From positions 3,031,636 to 3,095,635 of the forward strand of contig JAKJHU010000053.1 in NCBI GenBank assembly GCA_022316685.1: a DNA stretch of 64,000 nt. The letters are read 5' to 3'. Under the pieces are notes generated by a model that made no database searches, was not told the origin of the DNA, and saw only the letters and a program-made list of their open reading frames with translations. The stretch comes from Progne subis subis. Its lineage: Eukaryota; Chordata; Aves; Passeriformes; Hirundinidae. This document shows positions 38,521-50,220 of this stretch, in pieces. Position 1 is the first letter of the stretch; each line of letters begins with the position of its first letter. The position numbers and the translations under genes are program-made.

Positions 38521-40779
38521 TTTTGATTCAGGTATGAGAATCACAAGGTTCCTTCTCACCAGCACACTGATATTCAGAGCTTCCCTGTAACACTCATCTA
38601 CTGATGGGTAAAAATTAATTTATTCCTCAGGCTCCCTGCCCTTGAGTGGAGTTGTACACTTTTCTAAATAGGACTTTGACACGCACAGTAGTTTCAGAAT
38701 ATAAATAGTCTAAGACATTTGGGTTTGAAAATCAATTTTTCCTTCAAATTGATACCCTAGAGCTGAAAACTGATTACTTATTAATTAATTAAGATTTCAA
38801 TGAGCATAGGATCTTTGGAAGTCTGGACGAGGGGGAGGGGAGCTCGTGGAATACCTGATCCAACACAAACATGGAATATCTGACCTTTATGATTTAGACG
38901 GCCTCTTCTCATTAAGCCAACAAACTGAGATACCACCACCCTTAAAACCAGCACGTAAAGAGAGGTTCGTTCATGCAAAGGGCTTCTCTTTCCTATCTGA
39001 CAGGTTCTGAGACTCAAGCCTAAACGCCCAGGGACCTGAGAGTCTCCACTCAATTTGAACACCCACCTATTACAGAGTTCTACAATTACCAAGGTTTGCC
39101 TCAAAGGCAATAGGGTTGTTCTGCATCATTTAAAGCCACCAGATGAACTAAAACAGTTTTGTAATTAAGAATGGGTCATGCTCAATACCTTTCCCTCAGA
39201 ACAGTGTGGTACTTGCTATTCTTTACTACTCATAAAATGGGGATATTAAAAAAAACTGAAACTACTGTCTATTGCCTGGACTTTGAGCATCAGTGCTATT
39301 GTCAGCTTAGAGTTACCTACTGTATCCTAAATAAAATGAATGTGAGCAGATCACAGGCAGCCAGGAGCCAGTATGGACACAGAAATACTTTATTTTTAAA
39401 CATTATTACTATTTGTCTTACTCTATGCAGAGATGTAAGAAATAAATAAATACCTCTTTATAAATCACAGTCATACAACAAATCACTGAGAGTTGAATTC
39501 ATTGCTTCCTTCCTTTATTATTTTTCTTTATGACTTCCTCATTTGGAACTTCTCCTATTTCATCACTCACATGAATAAAAATGATCTTATGCAATCATAC
39601 ATCACATTTCCCTCTCTTTCCTGGAAGGAGGGGGAGGAAACAGGCTCAAAACAACCAAAACAATCAGAGAGAATTTTGCCGTTGAGACAAGTGGCAAATG
39701 TGTAGCTACTGTCCCAATCACTATCATCTCCTTATGACAGCCTATCAGCTCTGCACATGGGAATCCTAAACTCCTACTTACAGCCAAGGGAAAAAACCAG
39801 CAAAACAGCTATTAAAGAGTATTTGTTCTTAGACATTTTCAAGACCTATGTCAGTATTAATAAAAAGCCTAGGTAATAGAGATAGTATGAATGCAAAGCT
39901 TTGTTCTGGCTTTTCACTTGAGGAATGCCTGTTCTTTGTCAGCAATTCATGATCAGCAAAACAAAATCAGAACAACTAACTGGGTAAAAGACAAAAAGAC
40001 AAACAGCTTTTAATAATGTAGAAAGTCGATCACAGTGCATTCCCAAGACCAAGATCCAGGAAACAAACCACCATGGCTGCATTAACAGAAGATGCCTGAT
40101 TAACATGATTAATTTTAAACAAGTAACTTCACTGACAAAGGTTCTCAGGAACAATGAGTCACGTCAGAACACCCAACCTTTTCCTCTCTCCTGTCTACAA
40201 CTTGAGATGCGTTGAGAGAAGCCCTAACTTCAGAGTAGGAAGCTTATCTTGAAATATCTAGAGCTGTAGGTGGGTGGGAGGGAGTGTCTGGCATTCAAAA
40301 TTGTTCCTGGTAGCCCAAACAAGAAGCTTTCCTTGCAATCAGGAGGTGCTGGGCCCAATGGGAAGGGTACTACAGAAACACTCACGTTACGCTGCTCAAA
40401 GCAACAGCCTGAAGCTGCACAACCAGACAGATCTCCTAGTGAGAGTGGTGAAGGATTCTGTGACGGCAAATAACTGCTTACCATGCTGACTGTATCCTAA
40501 GGGGATGGAGAGAGATGCCTAAAGAACTAGAGTTTAAGAAACAGCCAAGCAAGAAGATCAGGGTTTCCACAGACCAAATTCAACTTCCTTGAACAGGAAA
40601 AAAATGGATTTTGTTTATTTAAGTAATGAAGCTTCTACTGTTCCTCCTGTCTTTTTCAGTGATCATAATTGTTTAGGTAATGCTTGGACAGGGAAAGACA
40701 GATATAACCAGAAACCATGAACTGCATTCTCTCAGCAACACATTAGGCTCTTTGAAGAAAAACAGGAACATTTAATAAT
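38521..40779. other. Non-coding stretch, no gene recognised
   Basis: Ordinary sequence. Short overlapping frames at 38781-39110 and 40230-40489 give no recognisable products. No mobile element or RNA gene is seen. Confidence 0.6.
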
Positions 40780-41080
40780 TCCTTTTTAAATTAAAAAGAA
40801 GGATGGATACAACTTAATTCCATAATTAAAGGGTTAATTATATGCATGATAAAAATAAGTTTTATGTTTTACCGTGCACACCCAATCCCTATAATCTGGT
40901 CATAAATAAAAGGGCTGGTGATAAGGAAAGCTGCAGGCAGGAGAGCAACTCACCATCTTTAATGGGCAGTTATATGACATGCTGCTAGTACATTGGCAGT
41001 AAATCAGCAGAAACATCTTTTATAGAGTTCTAGTTTTTATGATGTCATTAACTTTCCTCCTTATACTTAAGGGATAATGA
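40780..41080. other. CNE-like block (tentative)
   Basis: CTTAATTCCATAATTAAAGG, GTTAATTATATGCATG, CATAAATAAAAGGGC and GTCATTAACTTTCC. AT-rich, no open frame, strong homeodomain-word density. Confidence 0.4.
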
Positions 41081-43979
41081 AATAAAGTCATGAGGAGGGA
41101 TCAAAGGATGAGCCCGAACTATGTAGTTTGAAACAGCCACAGGGGAATGAATTTTGCCCACGCTTTCCTGCAGACATTTTGAGGGCAGAGAGGAGTTAAG
41201 AGTGGAGGAGGCAAGACAGACCACAAAACTTTTGGCAAACCCTGAATATCACACATATTAATGAGCTGTTTTATGAGAAGAGTTCTTTAAGCAATATTCC
41301 TGTGGCTTCAAAACACTGCAATTTAGCAACAATTTAAGCACACGAGGTGGCGGGATCCACACCATGTTGAAAGAAATGGCAAGGCAGGCTGAAACATTAG
41401 CACACTCATATTGCAAAGATCACAGGCACAACAACATCGTCTCAGCCTCTTGTGTAACCAGCAATGCTGAGCAGGTGCCATCAGCAGGGTAATGTACAGC
41501 ACCCAATCAGTGTACACCAGTAAATTAAGGCAGCAATACCGGGAAGTTGTGACAATTGTGAACCATTTCAGTCAAGTTAGGCATCCATCTAACACAAATG
41601 GAAGAAAATGCTGCCAGCGGATCTGTATCTAATTTCAAAAATGAAAATAAACCTCCCCCTGCCTAGCAGTGGTCACTATGATTAAAAACCTTCCATAGGG
41701 CACCTATCAGACAAGCCTTAAAAAGCAGGATGAAGGTTCTACGTTTAGCTGATAAAATGACATCCAAATCTAAAAATCGGTCGGCAGAACAATTTCTTGA
41801 CTTCCTGATCATTCCTTATTCTCATTTATACACATAAAAGAGGAAATTTTGTGTCTTTCCCTGAAGATACTCGGTGCTGGCCATTTCTTAATACACAAAT
41901 TATATGTAGCCCAGGTCTCCTCCTCCTTACAGCCCAATGTTTTCTTTCACTTGCTTTGCATAACTCTGTTTAGTGGATTTTGCCATGGAAATGAAGATGG
42001 AGCAGTTAATTAGTCCATCTTAGGGATTTGCACGAGCACGTGGGAAGCTCTAGGTCAGCGCATCTGTCTGCAAACACAGTGGTCAATTAGCACGAAGAAC
42101 ATTCATCAACAAGTGCTGTTACATTTTTCACAAGCAACCTTTCAGCAAACTCCCAGCCACGTTGTACAGCAGGGCTCAGTTGTGTTAGTTAAGATTCTGG
42201 AGGCTGCTCTCCCCAAGCACCGACTCCACTCATCTTCCCATTCAAATGGAAGCTGTCTTTTGTCTGATGTATGCACGCAGCAGGGCGATGGAAGAGTAAC
42301 CCATCCTGGCTGCCATGGAATAATAATGGCTGTGTCAATGTGCCTGTCCATCTCCTGCCTGAGCATCTCTCACGTGCTCCCCATCCTCCTCACAACTGCA
42401 GCTGCGATGGAAGCTCAACCCTGACAAGGCAGTGCTTCGAGATGGAGGGAAGCTCCTCTCTGGTGTTATTAACAGGAAGGGGAGGGAATGGAGGAGCTAA
42501 TTGTGCACACTGCAACTCCTCCTGAAAATAGGAAACTGAGTTATCTCAGTGTTTCTTATAGAGCTTTATGCATTCAAACTTCTCTAAATGAGGAACTACA
42601 CCATGCATTACGCATCGCCATAGAGATGATTGTATACCATTACCCAAAATTGAACTGAGTCTGTTCAACCTACCCTGCACTCCAATTTGTCACAGAAACA
42701 GTTTCCCTGGCCCATTCATGTAATGAATGTGGATATGAAGTTAATGCCAAGGAAGATAAGCACCCTCAGGGTTATTTAAGCCTACCCTTCTCTGTCATTC
42801 CCTGCAATATTTCTTAGGCAGCATTATATAGGAGTTTTTGAAAAAAAGAAGCAGAAGTGGAAACAGGGTAGTGGCACATCATTCAGATCTGATGCCAGCA
42901 TTTAGTGACCTTGCTGGGTGGAAACTATTTTACTGTTACCTATTTCAAAATCCACCAGGATCAATCTTAAAATCTGTTCTGTTTTTAGAGAAGATACTGA
43001 AGGACATAGCACACGAGCATATTTTGTCAGGCCAATCTCTCTCCTGTTTCTACAGAAAACTTCTCAAATTCTTCATATAAATCACATTCATCCACTGAAG
43101 TGTGAAATGCAGACCAGGTTCTACAAAGCAACAAAGTCATATTTCAGAGGCTCTGTGCTTTGTCAGGGCACTCTAGATGAAGTCCTGTCCTGGATGAAAT
43201 GAAAGGCTCAGCTCTCATGAATACCATTCAGGTGAGAATTTAACTCTTAATTATCCCTTTTAGCTTCAACGCAACCATTCAAGCAATAAAGCAAAGCTAA
43301 AGCCCACTGAAGTGACTGCATCAGACTCAGAGAGGAATCACTGTTCAGCCAGCCTTTCCAGCCACTGCTGAAGTCCATCATCACATCCAACCCAGAGATG
43401 ATGCCTACGCTGCAAAACTTTGCAGGATTCTCCATCACTGCAGCAGCAGTGCCTGTGTGCTGGATCAAGCCTGTACTTGGAAGACAGCAGCGGGATCGAG
43501 GTGCCTTGAGATGCAAGGCTTGTAAGCTGGGAGGTTAAAAGCAGCATTAGAGAATTAGGTGTCCAATTCCCACTAAGAACTACTGGTAATTAGTATCTAC
43601 AATAATACAAAGACCCATGCAATTAGTATGCAAAGAAGCTTGTGCAGAGGGCAGGCTGGCTGAGATTTAATTTTTAGGGTTTCCACAGCAATTTTATTTG
43701 TGACCTAACACTTGATTTTTACCTTCAGTATTCCTCTATATCCCACCTACCCTACCCTTACTGCACAAGCCAGCAAGATTACAAAACAGAGCTTATCTAC
43801 AAAGAGCGTTTCCCTGCTATGGAGCTTGTGATGTCCCTCAATTTAAATTGCAATGGTTTCTTCTTTGAAGGATTGCTAAGTGGCAAGAACAAAACCTATG
43901 ACTGTCAGGCTCTAAGCATCACAATTTCTTATGGCTTTACAGCAGAACATTAGGACAGGATGAAGAATTAGCTGTGTCA
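41081..43979. other. Non-coding stretch, no gene recognised
   Basis: AT-rich parts at 41.70-42.08 kb (TCGGTCGGCAGAAC, TTCTTAATACACAAATTATA) and 42.56-42.80 kb have a weak CNE look. The 42.1-42.5 kb stretch is GC-richer with overlapping frames on both strands and no recognised product. Confidence 0.55.
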
Positions 43980-44395
43980 AGGAGAAAATTTGCTACTGTC
44001 AAATTTGTTTAGTTATTCAGAGTTACAAATATGATTTGCTGCTACCAAAAAATCAACTAGGCTTTATTAAAAGTGTAATTTGATACCCGGCTATAAATCT
44101 CTTTAATAAAGGTGTGGTGGAAATGATGTTATCCACATATAAAGATTAATCTCTATTTAAATATATATAAATTCAGGAAGCTGAACGATGCCAAAGCTGA
44201 AAGGCGTCTTCTAAAGTGCGAAGGTGCTTTGTTACTCCTAGTAAATGCTAATTCTTTTTGCTACCGCTTGGTTGTACTTTACATTTAACCACACAGTCCT
44301 ATTTATTATTCTCACTCTGAACTTTCACGGCATCCCTTTCATCAGTTAAATTCCCCCTTTCGAAACAAACATCTATTTGAACAAAAACAGTCTTT
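43980..44395. other. CNE-like block flanking the CpG island
   Basis: GTGTAATTTGATACCCGGCT, CTCTTTAATAAAGGTGTGG, AAGATTAATCTC, CTAATTCTTTTTGCTACCGC and intact CpGs (AACGATG, GGCGTC, TGCGAAG, CACGGCA, TTCGAAA). No open frame. It runs directly into the G9/polypurine tract and the CpG island, suggesting one compound regulatory region. Confidence 0.45.
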
Positions 44396-44441
44396 GGGGG
44401 GGGGAAGAAAAGAAAAAAAAAAGAAAAAAAAAGAAAAGAAT
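44396..44441. repeat. G9 run followed by polypurine tract
   Basis: Nine consecutive G residues (44396-44404) run into a GA-rich, A-dominated polypurine stretch to about 44441, with no pyrimidine in between. Such tracts can exclude nucleosomes or form unusual DNA structures. It lies about 90 bp before the CpG-rich island that begins near 44534. Confidence 0.85.
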
Positions 44442-44529
44442 CAAAGCATTTTTAGTGAAATGAAGTTTTCTGGACTGAATTACCCAGCCTACACCATAGC
44501 ATGCTCAGCCAGTGGAAATTATTTAGGAA

Positions 44530-44930
44530 CAAGCGAGGGACGGGGCCAAAGGCCCGAGGCCTTTATCTGGGCGGATGATTGATGTGCTGCGGGCCCCGCT
44601 GTGGCGAACAGCGATTTTTATCTGTTGCCAGCAGCAACAGGCCCGGGGCGCAGCGTGAGGCCCGCGGCCGGCGGGGCGCGGCAGCGGCCCGCACACAGGG
44701 ACACACAAACGGCCTTTTCAGCCGGACAGGTCTCGTGGGGGGCTCTGACATAAAGGGCCCTTTGGAAAGGCTGGAATTGTCAGCCCTTTGATGGCCGCAT
44801 GCTGGGCCATTAGCTTCTGTTACTAATTTGCGGTGCATGTGAGAGGGCAGAGCGGCGGGAACACCTGCGAGCGGCTCGGGCGCATTGTGGGACGGGTTTT
44901 GTCAGGAGAGACGAGGAATAAAGGACGAGG
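44530..44930. promoter_or_regulatory. Short orphan CpG island, probable regulatory element
   Basis: About 22 CpG dinucleotides lie between 44534 and 44731, with roughly ten more to 44930, in a window that is otherwise strongly CpG-poor. The core 44640-44700 is almost pure G+C. Recognisable words include TGATTGAT at 44576-44583 (the classic HOX-PBX composite) and CCTTTGAT at 44785-44792 (TCF/LEF-like). The right flank is AT-containing with TAAT words near 44805-44830, as in a conserved developmental enhancer. No recognisable protein is encoded on either strand, and I see no convincing TATA box or exon. It may be an orphan CpG island acting as a poised enhancer, or the promoter of an alternative first exon or non-coding RNA; the sequence alone does not decide. 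Confidence 0.65.
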
Positions 44931-45569
44931 CATAACCCTTCCCTCTAAAGGGCAGATGACACAGGCTATTATCGTCTCCAGCCATCAAAAGGACGGCTCT
45001 GAAGTAACATCAAGCCGTCTAACTCAAACCTGGAAAGGCAAAGAGCTAGGGAAATTCAGAGTTAATAAGGGGCCAGCTGTAACACAATGTGCCAGGCCTT
45101 CTGCAGGAACTTTTTGGGGAGAGGCACCCTAGCACAGCAGGATACTGAAGAACAGCGCACAGAATTCAAGGATAAACCATCATCTGTGGTTGTATTGGTT
45201 CTGAAAGTCCACATATCCTCGAGCTCCTGTGTGCAAAACATATGAGGGGGGAAATAGAACTGAAGATGGGGGTGTGCGTGGCCAGAAGTGGAAAAAATGC
45301 CATTTGTAACTGTTGGGGTAACTTCTAAACCCACAGACTCCTGTGCTCTGACCACAACATGACATTTTTCCACCAGCAATCCCATGGAGCATCAAAAATT
45401 CCACACAACTGGGCCAGTGAACACACCCAGAAGGTCTCCCTGCCCCACGCGTGAGCTAAACTGAAGCACAGCAAACAGCACGCCCCAGATCCCAGAGCAA
45501 GATTACAGGAGCGCTGGGAATACAGCACAGACCTCCTGTCTCCTCCTCCTGGCTTTGAACACAAAACCT

Positions 45570-45860
45570 CGCTTCCTTTGTTGGTTAATATTCAGGATGC
45601 AGAAATTATAAGCATTCAAGGCCGAAACTTTAAAGATTAATATAAAAGCAACTTTTGTATTACGTTTGTGCAAGCAACCAGAAAAGTACGCATTGTAAAA
45701 TAATCCACAAGTCGTACTACTGTAGGCCACTGCAGTGACTAATGAACATGTTAACTTCCAGGCTGAGTTTTGCTGGAATGCAATTTCCCCCACCAAATTA
45801 TAAAGTCTACTTGAGCAAAAGAATAATTTACAACTCTCACAGCACCACGGTGTCACAAAA
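45570..45860. other. CNE-like block (tentative)
   Basis: TTGGTTAATATTCAGG, AAGATTAATATAAAAGC, GTATTACGTTTGTGC, AGTACGCATTGT and AGTCGTACTACTG. A minus-strand frame (45503-45856) crosses it, but its product is unrecognised and it overlaps frames in other phases. Confidence 0.35.
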
Positions 45861-46801
45861 ATACCACTCCAGCAAAATTAAATAGGCGTCAGAAAGCACC
45901 ACAATATCCAAACAAATCCAACCCCAACTCCAGTCAGAAGGAAGAAAGTCCACCACGGTAGACAGAGCTGCACTGATGCTGAAGACATATTTTTATTGAA
46001 CAAAATTTCTGTAAAACATAGCTTGCCGAGTCTGTATTCACACTACAACAGAGCCAGGAACCAGAAATGGGGCCCCACTGCATTAAGCTACTGGTTTTCA
46101 GCCCTGGGACACGAGACCTCCAGCTTTGCTGAGTACTTCTTAAACGAGCTGTAAAAAGGTAGCTAAGAAAAGCAAGCCTGTGGTCAAGATGGCTTTGCAT
46201 TCAAAATATAGAGCTCTGCAACTTTTAGTGATGTTTTTCTTAGGTTGTTTGCAAATTGGAAGAGGTTGAAAACCACCAGCAAGACTCCAAGTGAGGTATG
46301 AGAGAAACCTACCATTATAAAAGAGGTCTGGGTAAAATAGCAACAGACTTCAACCAAACTGAAACCCAAATAAGTATTAAAAACACATTACTAGGAGTCT
46401 GGAATCAGAAAATGCCATCAGCAAGGCTCCAGGAAGCTCTGAATCTGCATCCTCACAATGCCACTTTAATTGCTACTCTCTCCTACCTGTGCTTCCAGCT
46501 TCACAGCACTCGAACACATTTAAATGTCTGAAAACCTCAAACCATGAGATCTTGATCAAACCATTGTAAGCTTATTTTCAATGACATGTTTGCCTTAAGT
46601 TTCACAACCACTGATTAGAATTCATTCCTTTTAAAGCAAATTCTGACAAAATCAATCAACTTGAGAAGGTACTGGTGAGTGAAAAACACCACACTCAGTA
46701 AAGCCACAAGTCACAGCCACGCTGCGATCCTGCTAAGCTGACAAAGACCCACTACCCTTCTCCAGATTGTGTTTTCTTGGGATTCCTGCAACTTTCTAAC
46801 T

Positions 46802-46817
46802 GCTGTCATTGACAGAG
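46802..46817. promoter_or_regulatory. MEIS/TGIF-type palindrome, copy 1
   Basis: GCTGTCATTGACAGAG contains the odd palindrome CTGTCA-T-TGACAG (46803-46815). TGACAG is the core bound by TALE homeodomain proteins (MEIS, PKNOX, TGIF). The identical 16-mer recurs at 50070. Binding is inferred from the motif only. Confidence 0.5.
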
Positions 46818-48899
46818 ATGAAAATCCTACTCATTGTCCAAGGCCAGTGAGGTAAAGAGCTACCTGAACAGAATACCCACAAGGATGTTTGCTCAAGGCA
46901 GAGAGATCAGAGATAAGGTTTTGGTCAGATCAGATGTAAACCATCCATGATGTGAAGCAGAAACTAGTCCTATTGAGGATCTTTCTTTCACACTCCATTT
47001 CTCAAGTAAAATAAAGAAGAAAACCTCTAAAATCCCTTCCCTTGTCTCCCCAAACCTCTAGATAAACCAGTTGGTAGTGCCAAATGTGCTGTTCAGAGGC
47101 TGAACCATTCACACACCTCATAGATAATGATCATTCCTGTCGACCCCACACCTCAGAGCTGGCAGGTAGCCCCCAAAGCAGCTTTGATTCTGCACATCTT
47201 CACATTACTCAGTCCCTCCACACAACCATCTTCTGGCTCACTTTCCCTGGCTGTCCAGCACAACACTGAAGAAAATTAATGTGAAACTGCCCTTCTAATT
47301 TTTCCTCTCTCTTTAGAGAACCTGCCCTCCCCTTTGATCTCCCCATGAGCCTGTTTCGATGGGTGACCCAACCACCTGAACAGAAACTTTGAAGCCTAAG
47401 TCACTGAGGCAGCGTGTCAGAGCACTTTGGGCCAACAAGATGGGCACCATGCTGACACTCTAGTTAAAAACAAGCCAGAACTCCTCCTTTTTAGACACCA
47501 GATTAATCTAAAGTTCATTTGCATTGCTCTTCATGCATGTTTGAACACATCCTTTTCATTTAAACTGCATTGCCTACAACTTCCATTATTTTCCTCATTC
47601 AATGTTGCAGTAGTGCTGGAAACTTTCGAGGAACTGATTTCCTTTACATTTGCGAGAGTATTCAAATTTCATTATTCAGCTCCAAAAGCCAACTATCACA
47701 TCGATGCTGCCAACCCAACAGCTCACTGGCCATCATTCAACTGAGGAACTCAACAAGAAACACTTTCCAAAATCCCTGAGCTGGGTTGCTGCTTCCCCCT
47801 CTTGCCCAAAATGATTTAAAATCCCCTGAGGTGAGGGATGAAGTGGGGCCTGACAGGCCACTCTGCCCATACTCGTGCTCTCTGCACCAACCAGGTGCAG
47901 CCCATCAGCACTCCAGAGGGTACATGTCAGCTTGTGCTAACTAACATCCTTCAGATAAAACCATTATCTTTACATCATTCACTGGCCTTTATACAAATAA
48001 AGTAGTCGCTGAACTATAAACACTGCTGCAGAATCTTTTTTTTTTTGGTGTTGATAATGAACGTTTTGGCTTTTATTTCCCACATAAAGGTGTACTTTTT
48101 TTCCAGGAAGGAAGGTAAAGAAAAAAGGAAGGAAAGAGACAATAAAATGGAAGGGCCTTTCTTCTCACTAACTATTGTAATTTCCTTGAAATATCAATCA
48201 ATTCTTACCCTCCTTTCTCACACGGGATCAGATATATGTATTTGCAACAACAGCCCATTTAATTCCCTCCCTGCAAATGCTCTAAATAGGATCCATAAAT
48301 AGGATTCGTATAATGAAGCTGATTCTGGCATGACTGGAAAAATTCTACATGTTAAGAAAAATTTTTGAAGAGTGATGTACTGTGAGAAGTATCATTGTTT
48401 GTGCGTTCTGAAATACAAATATGCAAATATGGACATAATTTTTTTTTAAATAAACAAAGTCTTAAATAGTTGCCCAAAAATAATGCAGCCAAGCTTGAGA
48501 AATAGATGTAGATATGAAGGTCATAATTATCCAGCAGGACTAATCCAAAGAGATTAGTTGGAAACGGAAAAAGAATGAAAACAGGGGAAGTGATAAACAC
48601 ATGAGATGCAGCATTTGGTTTCAAAGTGGGCCAGGTGGCTTCCTTGGCACTCTGGCAGCAGGGAATTCTTCAGGCTCTCAGCACATTCCAAGGGCAGAGA
48701 AGCTGCCTGCCCCAGCTCCAGCCCATTGGGTGGGCACAGGTTCAGGGATCATGCTCCCTTATCCTTCAAAAGTAGCTGGATTCGAATGGAACCACAGAGA
48801 CCTTCATACCACCCTGCTGCAAATCTGCGCAATAACTCATGTGACTCCAGGCTGCAAGTTAATCTGAATTAGGTGCCTGATACTCTAGTCATCACACAG

Positions 48900-48926
48900 T
48901 CTCCAGGAGAACGAGACTCCTGGAGA
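48900..48926. repeat. 10-bp inverted repeat with 7-nt spacer
   Basis: TCTCCAGGAG (48900-48909) and CTCCTGGAGA (48917-48926) form a perfect stem with a 7-nt loop. It lies about 290 bp upstream of the A/C-only tract. Confidence 0.85.
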
Positions 48927-49187
48927 AGGGATATGCCTCGGGTCAGGATGAGCAGTGGGGAGTACTTGGAGAGAGCCACCAGGCACAAGGGAAATGCCAA
49001 GGAGCATTTGGTTCTGCAGCTTCACAGAGGCACGGTCTGCTGTCCCCAGAGCTGGTGACTCCTGGTCCTGTCTAATGCCAGTGCCTTGCCCTCTGAGATT
49101 CACCTTACACTCTACACCATCACACCCCCTGGAACACGCTCTGGGGGCAATTTTGGGTATGGTCAGTCCCTGTTGCTTCCAGCCTAT

Positions 49188-49337
49188 ATAAAAAAAAAGC
49201 CAAAAAAACCCACCCCAACAACAAAACAAACAAACAACCAAACAACAAACACACACAAAACAAACAAACAAAACAAAAAACAAAAACAACAACAAAAAAA
49301 CCACCACCAAAAAACCAAACAAAAACCCCCAACAAAC
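49188..49337. repeat. A/C-only low-complexity tract, (CAAA)n-like
   Basis: A short run of A residues at 49190-49198 leads into a tract in which every base from 49200 to 49337 is A or C. It is an irregular mix of CAAA, AAC, ACC and CACACA words. On the minus strand it is therefore a pure T/G tract, which produces the artefactual open frames rich in F, V, L, C and G there. It may be a decayed simple repeat or the degenerate A-rich tail of a retroposed copy. Confidence 0.9.
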
Positions 49338-49869
49338 TTCAGTTTGTGGGTAATGTTTCAAGAATGAAATTTTCTCAGCTAGTCTTTTCAGGTGCCCTCC
49401 ATCCCCCAGCCTTCAAAATAAGCATGATCTGCTGCAGCAATGAGCTTCACAAGTCTGGTGTTCTAGGAAGGGCAGTGGTTTAGCCACCTCCTCAGTGTTC
49501 TGCACAACAATCAGTATGAGGTTCATTACTATACATCAAAGATGTGGTTTGGCTGTGGATAATTTTTCATAGAACTCTTAAAAGTGATGAGTTAAAAGCA
49601 TTTATCAGAAAAACCAGTGTAACAACAACAAAACCTGCAAAAAATAAGACACAAGGAACCAACCACTCAGGCACACACACAAGCTTCCAGACATTTAATT
49701 ACAAAATAAATGCATATGACAGACATCAACAAGCCTACAGGAAGATTCCTGCTTCAGTATTCAATGCAGCCTCAATAAATATTTCAAGGTTTCAAATGGA
49801 TGCTTTGCAATAGCACAGTTTCCATTTGCACAAGTGCCAGAAGGAAGAATTCAAAACAGGCTTAAAGCA

Positions 49870-50220
49870 AAACCAGAGTATTTTCCTGTAAAACTTTAAT
49901 TGGGAAACTGACACTATATAATCTGTACATCATTGCCTTCGAGCTGTTGTTAAAAAATTAAAGCTGTATCAAAAGAACTGCTTTGTTAAATTAACACGTT
50001 ATGCATACCAGACATAATCCGCAGCAGGAAAGGAAATAGCTTTGAGTCCAAAATGCACTGATTGCTGTGGCTGTCATTGACAGAGGCTGCGAGCCAAACA
50101 ATGTCAGCAGACTAAAGCATCTCTCATGCCTCCTGTACGGACACCCGCCCTTACAAACATCCAGCCTTGATTTCAAAACCTGGAGAAAAGCAGCAGATGA
50201 GCAGGATTTCATCATGGTGA
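49870..50220. other. CNE-like block (tentative)
   Basis: AACTTTAATTGGGAAACTG, AAATTAACACGTTATGCATA, CATAATCCGCAG, the MEIS-type palindrome at 50070-50085, and several more intact CpGs (TGCGAGC, GTACGGAC, CCCGCC). One of the more convincing CNE textures in the window. Confidence 0.45.
50070..50085. promoter_or_regulatory. MEIS/TGIF-type palindrome, copy 2
   Basis: The same 16-mer as at 46802, here inside a CNE-like block (49870-50220) with several intact CpGs. The odd palindrome CTGTCA-T-TGACAG spans 50071-50083. Confidence 0.55.

Larger units (their letters stand above)
45861..49187. other. Non-coding stretch, no gene recognised
   Basis: ATCAATCA words (PBX-like) occur at 46651-46658 and 48193-48200, and the first MEIS-type palindrome is at 46802. 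The part 48.60-49.19 kb is GC-richer with overlapping frames and ends in the A/C-only tract. No exon or RNA gene is recognised. Confidence 0.6.

Noticed and set aside
43295..43325. AAGCCCACTGAAGTGACTGC, reminiscent of the ancient 'CCATTGAAGTCAATGG' repeat word
   Set aside because: Too short and too diverged to support without an alignment.
44563..44838. Arginine/proline-rich minus-strand frame over the CpG island
   Set aside because: GC-rich sequence gives R, P and A-rich translations in any frame; no known protein is seen.
48885..49361. 158-codon minus-strand frame with a run of F, V, L, C and G residues that looks like a membrane segment
   Set aside because: It is the translation of the A/C-only low-complexity tract on the opposite strand; the hydrophobic run is an artefact.
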